NCBI RefSeq assembly: GCF_000337815.1
Contig: NZ_AOLN01000013.1
Coordinates: 124,001-188,000 of the forward strand
Direction of reading: 5' to 3'
Length of the DNA: 64,000 nucleotides
DNA from: Haloferax mucosum ATCC BAA-1512
GTDB taxonomy: Archaea; Halobacteriota; Halobacteria; Halobacteriales; Haloferacaceae
Shown here: positions 1 through 8,070 of the stretch, in pieces
How positions within the stretch are numbered: the first letter of the stretch is position 1
How the letters are laid out: each line of letters starts with the position of its first letter
The notes under the pieces: generated by a model
Database searches by the model: none
What the model saw: only the letters and a program-made list of their open reading frames with translations
What the model was told of the DNA's origin: nothing
Made by a program: the position numbers and the translations under genes

Positions 1-556
1 CGCGGAGGATTCGGGGTGTGTTGGCCGCCAACGCGCCGAGAAGACGCTGTGTTGCGGGCGTCGCGTCCGAACACGCAGGCGGCGTCGCTCCGGCGACGAT
101 ATCGACGCTGGTGACTAACTCCGGTCGGGTCGCGGTGGTTGCGAGCGCATACGGCGCACCGCCGGAGAAGGCGACCAAGCCGGCGGGGGCGACACCGACA
201 TCGTCGAGGACGGCTTCGACGACCGCGCCCGTGTCGCGCATCGAGTACTCGTCCCAGTGGGTCGAGCGTCCGTATCCCGGCCGGTCGGGAGCGAGCACGC
301 GTATCGAGCGTTCTCGCGCGGCGGTGTCGAACACTGCACCGAGCCGCCGGGAGCCGGGCGTTCCGTGGAGAAACACGACTGGTTTGCAGTCAGGGTCTCC
401 GTAGGTGGCGTATGCGACCTGTCGGTCACCGTCGAGCGAGACGAGAGCAGTCGATTCCGATTCAGTGTCGCCGGCCGACCGTTGGCTGTCCCGTTTCTGC
501 CTCTCGTCATCTCCTCTCTGGCTCTCGCGCGGTGACCGAGGCGTCTGTGATGCCAT
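1..556 (-). CDS. alpha/beta hydrolase, 3' end beyond window
   Basis: The N-terminal 185 codons of an alpha/beta-fold hydrolase; the gene runs off the left edge. It begins MASQTPRS at an ATG, then has about 40 polar residues that look disordered, then the fold. Visible motifs are an oxyanion-hole HGTPGS, DRPGYGRS after strand 4, and a nucleophile elbow AFSGGAP with the likely catalytic serine. The catalytic Asp and His would lie outside the window. The substrate cannot be predicted. It is transcribed in the same direction as the dioxygenase upstream, about 110 bp away, so co-transcription is possible but unproven. Confidence 0.85.
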   Translation of the reverse strand, partial: MASQTPRSPRESQRGDDERQKRDSQRSAGDTESESTALVSLDGDRQVAYATYGDPDCKPVVFLHGTPGSRRLGAVFDTAARERSIRVLAPDRPGYGRSTHWDEYSMRDTGAVVEAVLDDVGVAPAGLVAFSGGAPYALATTATRPELVTSVDIVAGATPPACSDATPATQRLLGALAANTPRILR

Positions 557-669
557 CGACTGTTGGTTCCCGTCGGAACGGTGAGTGACTGGTGCCGGAC
601 TGGTCCGGGAGTATATACGTCTCTCGGAGCGCAACTGCCGCGGCAGGGTGACTGCCACAACGAGTTACG

Positions 670-1659
670 TTAGTCGTCTGCCTCGGCTGACTCGGCCGAC
701 GGTATCGTCACGTCGGTCAGTCCCGCTTCGATTTGCTCGCGCCGGGCTTCGAACTCGCCGGGAAGCACGAGTCGGCCGCCGAGGTCAGAGAGCGGTTCGT
801 CGCTGGTGTAACCCGGGTCTTTCGTGGCGAGTTCGAACAGGACGCCGTTCGACGCTCGGAAGTAGACGGAGCGGAACCAGTGGCGGTCGATTTGGTTCGT
901 CGGGCGAAGACCGTGTGACTGGACGGCCTCGCGCATCGCGTGTTGGTCCTCGTCGGTCGGCGTCTGGAACGCGACGTGGTGGACCGTCCCGTGGCCCTGT
1001 CGGCTACTCTCGATTGTCGGGACGATATCGACGTACGCACCGACCGGGCCGGCGGCGGCGAACCGTGTCCGCTCGTCTCCCGGCGTGTCGCCCTGTGACT
1101 GTTCGGTACCGGCTTCCGTCAGCCCCATCGTCCGCAGAAGGTCTTCGGTCGGCTTCTGGTCCGCCACCCACAACGTCACCGAGTGGAAGCCTCGAATTGC
1201 CACCGACTCGGGGACGAACTCGGTCCACGGAACGGTCGGGTCGTCCGCGGGAATCTCGACTTCGACCAGTTCGACAGGGAGTCCGTCGGGGTCGCGGAAC
1301 GGCAACACGGTCTCGCCGAATCGCTCGATTCGGTCGTCGTACTCGACGCCGTAGTCGTCGAACCGGGATTCCCAGTAGTCGAGGCTCCCTTCGGGAACTC
1401 GGAACGCGGTTCGAGAGACTTGCCCCGTTCCGACCGTTCCACGCGAGAGCGTCTCCCACGGGAAGAACGTCATGCTCGTTCCGGGCGTCCCCTCGGTGTC
1501 GGCGAAGAAAAAGTGGTACGCGCTTGGGTCGTCTTGGTTGATAGAGCGCTTGACGAGACGAAGCCCGAGTGTTTCGACCCAAAAGTCGATGTTTCGCTGT
1601 GGGTCGCCGGCGATGCACGTGACGTGGTGAATACCCGGTGTCGGGGTGTGGTCTGCCAT
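670..1659 (-). CDS. VOC-family ring-cleaving dioxygenase (PcpA/MhqO-like)
   Basis: A 329-residue cytosolic protein with two tandem vicinal-oxygen-chelate (glyoxalase/extradiol) modules. The first starts with IHHVTCIAG and NIDFWVETLGL; the second has FHSVTLWV, VHHVAFQTP and VLFELAT, which supply the His/His/Glu set that binds Fe(II) or Mn(II) in this family. Relatives cleave hydroquinone-type rings with O2 or belong to the MhqO group induced by quinone stress. The length is typical of the family. The start ATG gives MADHTPTPGIHHV, which puts the first metal histidine in its usual position. The exact substrate is unknown. Confidence 0.85.
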   Translation of the reverse strand: MADHTPTPGIHHVTCIAGDPQRNIDFWVETLGLRLVKRSINQDDPSAYHFFFADTEGTPGTSMTFFPWETLSRGTVGTGQVSRTAFRVPEGSLDYWESRFDDYGVEYDDRIERFGETVLPFRDPDGLPVELVEVEIPADDPTVPWTEFVPESVAIRGFHSVTLWVADQKPTEDLLRTMGLTEAGTEQSQGDTPGDERTRFAAAGPVGAYVDIVPTIESSRQGHGTVHHVAFQTPTDEDQHAMREAVQSHGLRPTNQIDRHWFRSVYFRASNGVLFELATKDPGYTSDEPLSDLGGRLVLPGEFEARREQIEAGLTDVTIPSAESAEADD

Positions 1660-1773
1660 CGTCTCGGAGTATGGGCCGAGACGACTTGAGTCTCTGCTGA
1701 CGTGAGTGTTACCGGGTCTCCGGAAGGGAATCGGTCGTTTTCTCGCGCCGACCAGTGACGAGTGTCGCTTCTA

Positions 1774-2388
1774 TCAGACCGGGAGCAGACGGTCGAACAC
1801 GCGACTCGCCGCGAAGACGAGGATGGACAGCACGCCGGCAGTCACCGCGACGCCGAATACCGGAACCGGAATCGGCGTTCCGGCGAACGGGTTGTTCCCG
1901 CCCGCGGCGAGAAACATCGACATGGCCGGTTTGCCGCCGTGGCCGAGGAGGAAAAAACCGTTGACGGCGACGACGGCGAACAAGCCGGTCACGAGGCTTA
2001 TCATCGACGCCACGTCTTCGATGTTCAGTAGCTGTCGCGCTTCGCGCTCGCTCAACGCGCCGCCGCGCGTGAGTCGTCGATAGCCGACGTAGACGAGACC
2101 GAGCGCGGCGACAGTCTCGATAGCGCCCGCGTACGCCCCCAAGAGGAGAATCTTCGGCGCCGCCCACAGCGGGTCGCCATCGGGGAACAACGCCCGCGTC
2201 GATGCCGGGAGTGTCATCGCCAACGGGAGAACCATAGTCAACGCGGCAAGGATGAGGCTCTGCCACGCGAGCTTTCGCGGAAGCGATTGCTTGAACAGAC
2301 TAAACCGCCGGATTCGGAGCTGTTCGTAGTGCGAGTCGCTGAGGAGTGCGGACGCAATCGGGTCTTCGAAACGTTCGTCGCTGTCCAT
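1774..2388 (-). CDS. hypothetical multi-pass membrane protein, divergent from bacteriorhodopsin
   Basis: I do not recognise this family. The 204-residue product (start MDSDERFED) has an acidic, soluble N-terminus of about 50 residues and then roughly four hydrophobic segments: LAALTMVLPLAMTLPA, ILLLGAYAGAIETVAAL, MISLVTGLFAVVAVNGFFLLG and VFGVAVTAGVLSILVFAA. A longer reading in the same frame reaches back toward 2535, but its first 49 residues look like translated promoter DNA, so the ATG at 2388 was preferred. The gene is divergent from bacteriorhodopsin with about 200 bp between the starts. A role with the rhodopsin is possible only by position. Confidence 0.7.
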   Translation of the reverse strand: MDSDERFEDPIASALLSDSHYEQLRIRRFSLFKQSLPRKLAWQSLILAALTMVLPLAMTLPASTRALFPDGDPLWAAPKILLLGAYAGAIETVAALGLVYVGYRRLTRGGALSEREARQLLNIEDVASMISLVTGLFAVVAVNGFFLLGHGGKPAMSMFLAAGGNNPFAGTPIPVPVFGVAVTAGVLSILVFAASRVFDRLLPV

Positions 2389-2523
2389 ACCGTACGGCGA
2401 CGGGTGCGCAAGCGGGCAATAAAACTCAGTCGGTCCGCTCATCCGTCGGATGTGATGACTGTTCAGCCTTCGTGTGTATCCTCGTATGACTGCCGACATT
2501 GGTGATACACAGCCAGACATTCG

Positions 2524-2566
2524 GTTTCGAAACATGATTGTACAAAATTATTGAATATGTGCTAGC
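2524..2566 (+). promoter_or_regulatory. bacteriorhodopsin promoter region with element shared with fixA
   Basis: An AT-rich block at 2541-2566 carries TACAAAA, TTATT, GAATATG and GCTAGC in that order. The same four blocks occur in the same order upstream of fixA at 56606-56635. A perfect 10-bp palindrome, GTTTCGAAAC, lies just upstream at 2524-2533. AAAATTATT at 2544-2552 could be the TATA box, which would place the transcript start near 2573-2578 and leave a leader of about 20 nt. The block boundaries are read directly from the sequence. The TATA and transcript start assignments are inference. Confidence 0.55.
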
Positions 2567-2594
2567 TTTTGTCTACACAACCGTAACTGGGGAT

Positions 2595-3326
2595 ATGGCA
2601 ACGCCAGGCGCAGAGTCGATATGGCTGTGGGTTGGAACGCTCGGAATGACAGTCGGCACGCTGTATTTCGTCGGGCGGGGTCGCGGCGTCAGAGACCCCG
2701 AAATGCAGAAATTCTACATCGCCACGATATTCATCACGACTATCGCGGCGGCGATGTACCTCCTGATGGCGACCGGGTTCGGTCTCACGGAGGTTCAAGT
2801 CGGGAATCAGACGCTCGACATCTACTGGGCGCGGTACGCCGACTGGGTGTTCACGACGCCGTTGTTACTGTTTGACCTCGCGCTGTTAGCCGGCGCGAAT
2901 CGAAACACCATCGCGACGCTCGTCGGTCTTGACGTGTTCATGATCGTGACCGGCGTCATCGCCGCGTTCGAACAGGTCGCCGCGTACCGCATCCTCTGGT
3001 GGGGTATCAGCACGGGTGCGCTGTTGGTCCTGCTGTACGTCCTCGTCGGTACGCTGTCCGAACAGGCCCGTGAAAAGTCGGGCGAGGTCGCACAACTGTT
3101 CAGCACGCTTCGAAACCTGATGATATTCCTGTGGCTCCTGTACCCCGTGGTCTGGATTCTCGGGACCGAGGGAACCATCGGCGTCCTCCCGCTGTACTGG
3201 GAGACGGCGGCGTTCATGGTGCTCGACCTCACCGCGAAGGTCGGATTCGGCGTGCTTCTCCTCCGCTCGCGGAGCGTGTTGGAGATGGCGACGAAACCAG
3301 ATATGGACGCGACGGCCAGCGCGTAA
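2595..3326 (+). CDS. bop: bacteriorhodopsin, light-driven proton pump
   Basis: A 243-residue, seven-helix retinal protein. Relative to Halobacterium bacteriorhodopsin it keeps R80 (R82), the primary acceptor D83 (D85), T87 (T89), the cytoplasmic donor D94 (D96), D113 (D115), W180, Y183, W187, the proton-release pair E192/E203 (E194/E204), D211 (D212) and the retinal Schiff-base lysine K215 (K216). The helix C motif [15 protein letters not shown] is that of an outward proton pump, not a chloride pump or sensor. The start [12 protein letters not shown] matches the short N-termini known in this family. A TTG-initiated extension to 2538 would translate the promoter and is rejected. No retinal-synthesis gene (brp/blh) is beside it, so retinal must come from elsewhere. 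Confidence 0.97.
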   Translation: MATPGAESIWLWVGTLGMTVGTLYFVGRGRGVRDPEMQKFYIATIFITTIAAAMYLLMATGFGLTEVQVGNQTLDIYWARYADWVFTTPLLLFDLALLAGANRNTIATLVGLDVFMIVTGVIAAFEQVAAYRILWWGISTGALLVLLYVLVGTLSEQAREKSGEVAQLFSTLRNLMIFLWLLYPVVWILGTEGTIGVLPLYWETAAFMVLDLTAKVGFGVLLLRSRSVLEMATKPDMDATASA

Positions 3327-3335
3327 CGCGTCGAA

Positions 3336-3365
3336 GACGGCGGGATACCGTCGAGACACTTTTTT
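3336..3365 (+). terminator. hairpin plus T-run after bacteriorhodopsin
   Basis: A 5-bp stem GACGG (3336-3340) / CCGTC (3348-3352) is followed by a run of six T at 3360-3365, ten bases after the rhodopsin stop codon. The T-run is the main signal, since archaeal termination depends mostly on oligo-T. It should separate the rhodopsin transcript from the downstream regulator. Confidence 0.5.
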
Positions 3366-3393
3366 GAGGTTGTTGGCGACCGCGACGTCCACG

Positions 3394-3463
3394 TATAAAA
3401 ATTTCTCGCTGGATTGCAGTCGCCTGCGGCCGACGGAGGGATATGAAATGTGCCGGAGGCGAC
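3394..3463 (+). other. TATA box followed by a 12-bp imperfect inverted repeat; possible small structured transcript
   Basis: This is the most structured part of the 332-bp spacer at 3327-3658. TATAAAA (3394-3400) is followed by GTCGCCTGCGGC (3419-3430) and GCCGGAGGCGAC (3452-3463), which pair as a 12-bp stem with a single mismatch around a 21-nt loop. The loop carries GGAGGG five bases before an ATG that opens a 36-codon reading frame (3443-3553) with no recognisable similarity. It could be a small RNA, a short peptide gene or a long leader for the regulator at 3659. No other gene is seen in the spacer. Confidence 0.3.
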
Positions 3464-3658
3464 ACCAAAAGTGCCGTGCGTCGTCCCGCGTCAAATCGGC
3501 CCTCCAATGAACCCCCGTCTCGTGTTCCAGTTCTGCCATCTACCTTCCGATGAACGATACCGGCGCGCCGGCACGGCTACAGTCTGGACTGTGGTGCGGC
3601 CGCTGTCCTGTGGCCGTGGGCGTCCGACCACCGGAGACAGCACTTATACTACCGAAGA

Positions 3659-4024
3659 ATGACAGGCCCGACAGTGACGGACGAGTCTGACCTCGAAACG
3701 CTCACCTCGCTTTTCGACGACAGACACGTCCGGGCCATCCTCGCCGCGACGAGCGCGGAACCGCATTCGGCACGAGAACTCAGCGAGCAGTGCGACGTCT
3801 CGGTCTCGACGATTTACCGCCGTCTCGAACGCTTAGCGGACGCGGAACTCGTCCACGAACGGACACGTCCGCGGCGCGACGGCCACCACGAAACCGTCTA
3901 CGTGGCCGCGCTCGACCGCTTCGAGTTGACCGTTCGAGACGGTGAACTCGACTGGACCGTCGAACACCACGAAGACGGTACGGACGTCGCCGACGAACTG
4001 ACGCGACTATGGGGGAAATTCTGA
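3659..4024 (+). CDS. small winged-helix transcription regulator (ArsR-like)
   Basis: A 121-residue protein made almost entirely of one winged helix-turn-helix domain. FDDRHVRAILAAT forms helix 1, SARELSEQCDVS the positioning helix, STIYRRLERLADAELV the recognition helix, and the wing runs through ERTRPRRDGHHETVYVA. There is no metal-binding cysteine set and no ligand domain. It lies downstream of bacteriorhodopsin on the same strand and converges on thiD. It is a candidate local regulator, but nothing in the sequence proves its target. It could equally be one of the many orphan haloarchaeal HTH proteins. Confidence 0.8.
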   Translation: MTGPTVTDESDLETLTSLFDDRHVRAILAATSAEPHSARELSEQCDVSVSTIYRRLERLADAELVHERTRPRRDGHHETVYVAALDRFELTVRDGELDWTVEHHEDGTDVADELTRLWGKF

Positions 4025-4058
4025 GTCGGACGGTCCGGCGGTCGAACAGTCGTGAATT

Positions 4059-4892
4059 TTAGCCGTCCAACGCCGCCCAGTCGCCACCGACGAGATGGTT
4101 GACGCTTCCCGCGCCGTCGCCGACAGCCGCCGGTTCCGACAGCGCCGCGTGCGTGAAGTCGATACCGCGTTCGACCGCCTCCGAGAGAGCGTCGCCACGA
4201 GCGAGTCGGGCGGCGATTGCGCTCGACAGCGTACAGCCAGAGCCGTGCGTGGCCGCGGAGTCGATTCGGGGGTTGATGTACGTCGTCGTCTCCGCGGGCG
4301 TGACGAGCGCATCGGTGACAGTCGAGTCGTCGGTTTCGACGTGGCCACCCTTCAACAGGACGGCATCGGCACCCCACTCGAAGAACCGGTCTGCGGCCGC
4401 GTGGCGCGCGGCTTCCGTGTCGGGGAAACGGCCGGTAAGCGCCTCGGTCTCGTCTGCGTTCGGCGTGACGAGCGTCGCCTGCGCGAACAGGTCGGTGTAG
4501 GCGTCGATGGCGTCTTCGGCGAGGAGTCTGTCGCCGGAGGTAGCGACCATCACGGGGTCGAGAACGACCGGACCGTCGTAGTCGGCGAGGCAGTCGGCGA
4601 CCGTCTCGACAGCCTCCGCCGTCGCTAACATCCCGAGTTTGACTGCGCCGATATCGAAGTCGTCGGCGAGCGCGTCGAACTGCGCGCGAATCGCGTCGGC
4701 CGGAAGGACGTGCGTGTCCTCGACACCGCGGGAGTTCTGGGCGGTCGCGGCGACGATGACCGAGCCACCGTAGACGCCGAGTCGCGTCATGGTCTTCAGG
4801 TCGGCCTGAATTCCCGCGCCACCGCCGGAGTCGCTGGACGCAATCGTAACCGCGTACGGCGGCGTCCGCGGAGTCGGCTGTATCGGCGGCAT
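4059..4892 (-). CDS. thiD: hydroxymethylpyrimidine / phosphomethylpyrimidine kinase
   Basis: A 277-residue ribokinase-fold enzyme that phosphorylates HMP and HMP-P to HMP-PP, the pyrimidine half of thiamine. Signature elements are the N-terminal TIASSDSGGGAGIQADLKT, KLGMLA, LDPVMVATSG and the anion-hole HGSGCTLSSAIA with the catalytic-base region near the C-terminus. There is no fused ThiN domain. The start MPPIQPTP was chosen because it follows the thiM stop codon by 1 bp, which makes thiE-thiM-thiD a tight operon with thiD last. A longer reading would overlap thiM extensively and is rejected. Confidence 0.95.
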   Translation of the reverse strand: MPPIQPTPRTPPYAVTIASSDSGGGAGIQADLKTMTRLGVYGGSVIVAATAQNSRGVEDTHVLPADAIRAQFDALADDFDIGAVKLGMLATAEAVETVADCLADYDGPVVLDPVMVATSGDRLLAEDAIDAYTDLFAQATLVTPNADETEALTGRFPDTEAARHAAADRFFEWGADAVLLKGGHVETDDSTVTDALVTPAETTTYINPRIDSAATHGSGCTLSSAIAARLARGDALSEAVERGIDFTHAALSEPAAVGDGAGSVNHLVGGDWAALDG

Positions 4893-4893
4893 C

Positions 4894-5736
4894 TCAGCGC
4901 ACCTCGATCCGTTCGATTCGGCCGGAGAGAGCCGGGGTCTCCGCACCGGCGAGTCCCGCGGCGGCGTCGAGGAAAGAGATTCTGTAGCTCGCCGGGCCGT
5001 GGTAGTCTCCGAATGCCCCGTCGGCCGCAAGTTCGCCGGCCAGTCCGTAGGCGACAGTTCCGGCGAGTGCACCGTCGAGTGGGTCGTCGAGTGCCGCGGC
5101 GAAGACGGTGAGCGTCACGCCGAGCATACAGCCGGTGCCGACGACTTCGCCCATCATCGAATGACCCGCCTGAACCTCGAACGCGGCGGCTTCGGTCGCA
5201 ACGATATCGGTCTCGCCCGACGCGACGACGACGGCACCGGTCTGGCGGGCGCACTCGACTGCGGTCGCGGCGATTTCGGCGTACTCGCCGATGGACTCGA
5301 CGCCGCGCACCTCCGCGTGCTCGCCGACGAGTGCGGAGATTTCGCCGTAGTTGCCGTTGAGCACGTCCACGTCGAGGTCGGTGACGAGACGGTCTGCGAC
5401 CCGAGTGCGGGTCGGCGTCGCGCCGACACCGACGGGGTCAACGACGAGGGGAACGCCGTGGTCGTTCGCGGCCATCCCGGCGGTGAGCATCGTCTCTTCG
5501 CCCGACTCGCTTACGGTCCCCATGTTGAGCAGACAGCCGTCGGCGATGGCGACCATATCGCCGACTTCGCGCTCATCGTCGGACATGACCGGCAGGCCGC
5601 CCCAGTGGAGCGTGATATTGGCCACGTCGTTGATGGTGACGTCGTTCGTGACCGAGTTGACGAGCGGTTGTGCGTCTGCGACGGCCGTGAGCGCGTCGTC
5701 GAGCGTGATTCCGCGGTCGGCGTCGAGACTGCTCAT
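4894..5736 (-). CDS. thiM: hydroxyethylthiazole kinase
   Basis: A 280-residue ThiM family enzyme that phosphorylates 4-methyl-5-(2-hydroxyethyl)thiazole and so salvages the thiazole half of thiamine. Recognisable segments are PLVNSVTNDVTINDVAN near the N-terminus, LLNMGTVSE, VDPVGVGAT, LNGNYGEISAL and GTGCMLGVTL, where the GTGC anion hole is the phosphoryl-transfer site. The middle gene of the operon: it overlaps thiE by 4 bp and ends 1 bp before thiD. With ThiD and ThiE it supports thiamine salvage. Confidence 0.96.
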   Translation of the reverse strand: MSSLDADRGITLDDALTAVADAQPLVNSVTNDVTINDVANITLHWGGLPVMSDDEREVGDMVAIADGCLLNMGTVSESGEETMLTAGMAANDHGVPLVVDPVGVGATPTRTRVADRLVTDLDVDVLNGNYGEISALVGEHAEVRGVESIGEYAEIAATAVECARQTGAVVVASGETDIVATEAAAFEVQAGHSMMGEVVGTGCMLGVTLTVFAAALDDPLDGALAGTVAYGLAGELAADGAFGDYHGPASYRISFLDAAAGLAGAETPALSGRIERIEVR

Positions 5737-6377
5737 CGGCGGTCCCTCCCGTCCGAGACGGCCGACGCGAGTCGTCGTGTCGCGGTCTCCGGGTCGTCAG
5801 CGGCGGTGATGGCGGTGACGACGGCGACCCCGTCGGCTCCGGCGGCGACGACTTCGGGCGCGTTCGACGGCGTGATACCGCCGATACCGACGAGTGGAAT
5901 CGAGACCGCGTCGGCGACCGAAGCGATGCGTTTGACGCCGATTTCGGACTGGTCCGGGGTGGTCTCTTTGGTGGCTGTCGAAAAGACGGCACCGACGCCG
6001 AGGTAGTCCGCACCGGCGTCTTCGGCCGCGTTCGCGCCCGCGACAGTCGAAACCGACCGGCCGACGATAGCGTCCGGCCCGAGTTGCTCGCGCGCGACGG
6101 AGACCGGAACGTCGTCGTCGCCGAGATGAACGCCGTCGGCGTCGATTGCGCGGGCGATATCGACCCGGTCGTTGACGACGAACGAGACGCCCGCATCGGC
6201 CGTCACCTCTCGAATCTCCCGCCCGATTTCGTATCGTTCGCGGGCGCTTGCGTGCTTCTCGCGGAGTTGCACCATATCGACGCCGCCGCGAACCGCGGCT
6301 CGTACCACGTCAGTCGTCGTCCGCCCGTCGGAGCGGTCGGACTGCGTGACGAGGTAGGTTCCCATCGAAGTATTCAT
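5733..6377 (-). CDS. thiE: thiamine-phosphate synthase
   Basis: A 214-residue TIM-barrel enzyme that joins HMP-PP and thiazole phosphate into thiamine phosphate. Visible motifs are VQLREKHAS, VNDRVDIARAIDADGVHLGDDD, IVGRSVSTV, DYLGVGAVFSTATK and GIGGITPSNAPEV, all typical of ThiE. Two starts are possible, MNTSMGTYLV at 6377 or MGTYLVTQ at 6365; the longer is given because both are ATG and the sequence does not decide. First gene of the operon. No TPP riboswitch is found in its leader. Confidence 0.95.
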   Translation of the reverse strand: MNTSMGTYLVTQSDRSDGRTTTDVVRAAVRGGVDMVQLREKHASARERYEIGREIREVTADAGVSFVVNDRVDIARAIDADGVHLGDDDVPVSVAREQLGPDAIVGRSVSTVAGANAAEDAGADYLGVGAVFSTATKETTPDQSEIGVKRIASVADAVSIPLVGIGGITPSNAPEVVAAGADGVAVVTAITAADDPETATRRLASAVSDGRDRR

Positions 6378-6520
6378 TAGTTGTATTCGGAAGTGATTCG
6401 TAAATCGTCAAAATAGTTCCTACTGTGTGTTCGCACGAGGTGCATCCGTTTCTCGCGGTCTGAGAGCCTGTATTTGTGATTAAGGAGCGAGCGCTCGAAT
6501 AGGCCTAGTGGTGGAGAGGG

Positions 6521-7111
6521 ATGTCGTCATTCGTAATTGCGTACGGGTCGCGTGAGGGACAGACCGCAAAGATAGCCGAACGCATCGCCGAGATGCTCGA
6601 CTCCCGCGGCCACGAGACGACGCGCGTCTCGGTTGCCGACCGCAGAAGCGACGTGTCGCTCGCCGACTTCGACGCGGTGCTCGTCGGGTCGTCCATTCAC
6701 ATGGGCAAACACGCGAAAACGGTGTACAGATTCGTCCGCGAGAACCGCGCGGACATCGAATCGCGCCCGAACGGGTTCTTTCAGGTCTCGCTCTCGTCGG
6801 CCGTCGATGACGAGTCCGCTCGCGCTCACGTCGCGGAATACATCGACGAGTTCATCCGGGAAAGCGGCTGGCACCCCGACAAGATAGCCGCCTTCGGTGG
6901 CGCGCTTCGCTACTCGGAGTACGGCTTTCTCACCCGCATGATGATGAAGCGTATCGCCGCCGACGCAACCGGCGACACCGATACCTCGCGGGACTACGAG
7001 TACACAGATTGGGAGGAAGTCGAGTCGTTCGTCGCCGACTTCGCCGCGTTCGTGGAGTCAGGCGGCGGTTCGGCGGATACACCCGGTAGTTCGCCCGAAA
7101 ACCGTGAGTGA
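6521..7111 (+). CDS. flavodoxin-domain protein (HemG/protoporphyrinogen oxidase-like)
   Basis: A 196-residue protein with an N-terminal flavodoxin fold that binds FMN: FVIAYGSREGQTAKIAERIAEML is the phosphate loop, and VLVGSSIHMGKHAKTVYRFV and KIAAFGGALRYSEYG follow. The order and lengths resemble the menaquinone-dependent protoporphyrinogen oxidase HemG family. Whether it oxidises protoporphyrinogen or is a general flavodoxin is not shown by the sequence. A purine-rich GGTGGAGAGGG directly before the ATG looks like a ribosome-binding site. The gene ends 5 bp before the next start. Confidence 0.8.
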   Translation: MSSFVIAYGSREGQTAKIAERIAEMLDSRGHETTRVSVADRRSDVSLADFDAVLVGSSIHMGKHAKTVYRFVRENRADIESRPNGFFQVSLSSAVDDESARAHVAEYIDEFIRESGWHPDKIAAFGGALRYSEYGFLTRMMMKRIAADATGDTDTSRDYEYTDWEEVESFVADFAAFVESGGGSADTPGSSPENRE

Positions 7112-7116
7112 GACCG

Positions 7117-7929
7117 ATGAATCGCCGCACGCTGGGTATCGTCGCCATCGTCGTCGTCCTCGTCGTCGCCGTCGCCGCGGGCGGTCTCTGGGCGGTCGGC
7201 CGGCTTTCGTTTCTCGACTCCTACGGGAGCCAGTACGACTACAGCGTCCGCGTCTCGGCAGACGAGCCGATTTCGAACGTGACGATGTTCGTCCCGCTTC
7301 CGGTCGAAAACAACTCGTCACCGGTCGCCGCCAACGTCGAATCGAGGGAGTACCTCATCCCCGAAACGTGGTCCTACGACGTGGTGGACACGCAGTACGG
7401 CCCGATGCTTCGGATTCGAGCCGACGAGCTACCCGCCGACCCGACGTACCACCGGGCCGTCATCGAGAACGACAGACTGGTTCGCTGGGAGCAAATATCC
7501 GAACGCGAGTACGACCAGAACGACGCTAACACGGTCCGGGTCGAACACGACGCAGTGGACCTATACGCGGACGCGACGGTGAACCGCTCTATCGACACGC
7601 GGTCGCCCGAGGGCACAGAGCCGATTTTCGAACCGCGTCAAAACGTGCGGGCGGTGCCCTGCGAGTGGCCGCACGAAGCCGACGAGACACGGTGTTACGC
7701 CTACGATTCGATGGTCTACCTGCAGTACGACGGTCCGGAGACGACGACCGTCTCCGTAAGCATCGAACTCTACGGGACGAACTCGTGGTGGGTCGGTGGG
7801 TGGAACTACAACGAGTACACCGACCGAATCTACGCGTACGACGTTCCGGCGGACCGGCGCGGATGGGTCGTCGTCGAAGGTGAGTTGCAGACGGGTGTCG
7901 GGAACTACCCGCGGAACCCGCCGCAGTGA
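7117..7929 (+). CDS. exported or membrane-anchored haloarchaeal protein of unknown function
   Basis: A 270-residue protein I do not recognise. The N-terminus MNRRTLGIVAIVVVLVVAVAAGGLWAVGR is a positively charged, strongly hydrophobic anchor or signal segment. The rest is acidic with many aromatic residues (YDYSVRV, SWWVGGWNYNEY) and looks beta-rich, as in surface proteins. Two cysteines (VPCEWP and ETRCYAY) may form a disulphide outside the cell. The ATG 5 bp after the flavodoxin stop was preferred to a GTG nine bases earlier. Confidence 0.75.
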   Translation: MNRRTLGIVAIVVVLVVAVAAGGLWAVGRLSFLDSYGSQYDYSVRVSADEPISNVTMFVPLPVENNSSPVAANVESREYLIPETWSYDVVDTQYGPMLRIRADELPADPTYHRAVIENDRLVRWEQISEREYDQNDANTVRVEHDAVDLYADATVNRSIDTRSPEGTEPIFEPRQNVRAVPCEWPHEADETRCYAYDSMVYLQYDGPETTTVSVSIELYGTNSWWVGGWNYNEYTDRIYAYDVPADRRGWVVVEGELQTGVGNYPRNPPQ

Positions 7930-8070
7930 CGAGACGAGCGACGTGAACCGGTCGGTTCTCAGTCGCGGACGATGCGACGAGACTGACGAACACGAAGGCG
8001 GATTTTTCGCCGAACCTGTTCCTAAAACCACATCTATTTTGTCTCACTACGTGGCACGTCAAACAAGACC

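Noticed and set aside
2538-2594. TTG-initiated N-terminal extension of bacteriorhodopsin
   Set aside because: The added residues come from the AT-rich promoter block; the ATG at 2595 gives the family N-terminus and leaves room for the promoter.
6440-6480. TPP-riboswitch-like words (GAGGTGC and CTGAGA) near the thiE promoter
   Set aside because: They lie on the strand opposite the thi operon, the ACCC and AACCTGAT parts are missing, and archaeal TPP riboswitches are known mainly from Thermoplasma relatives.
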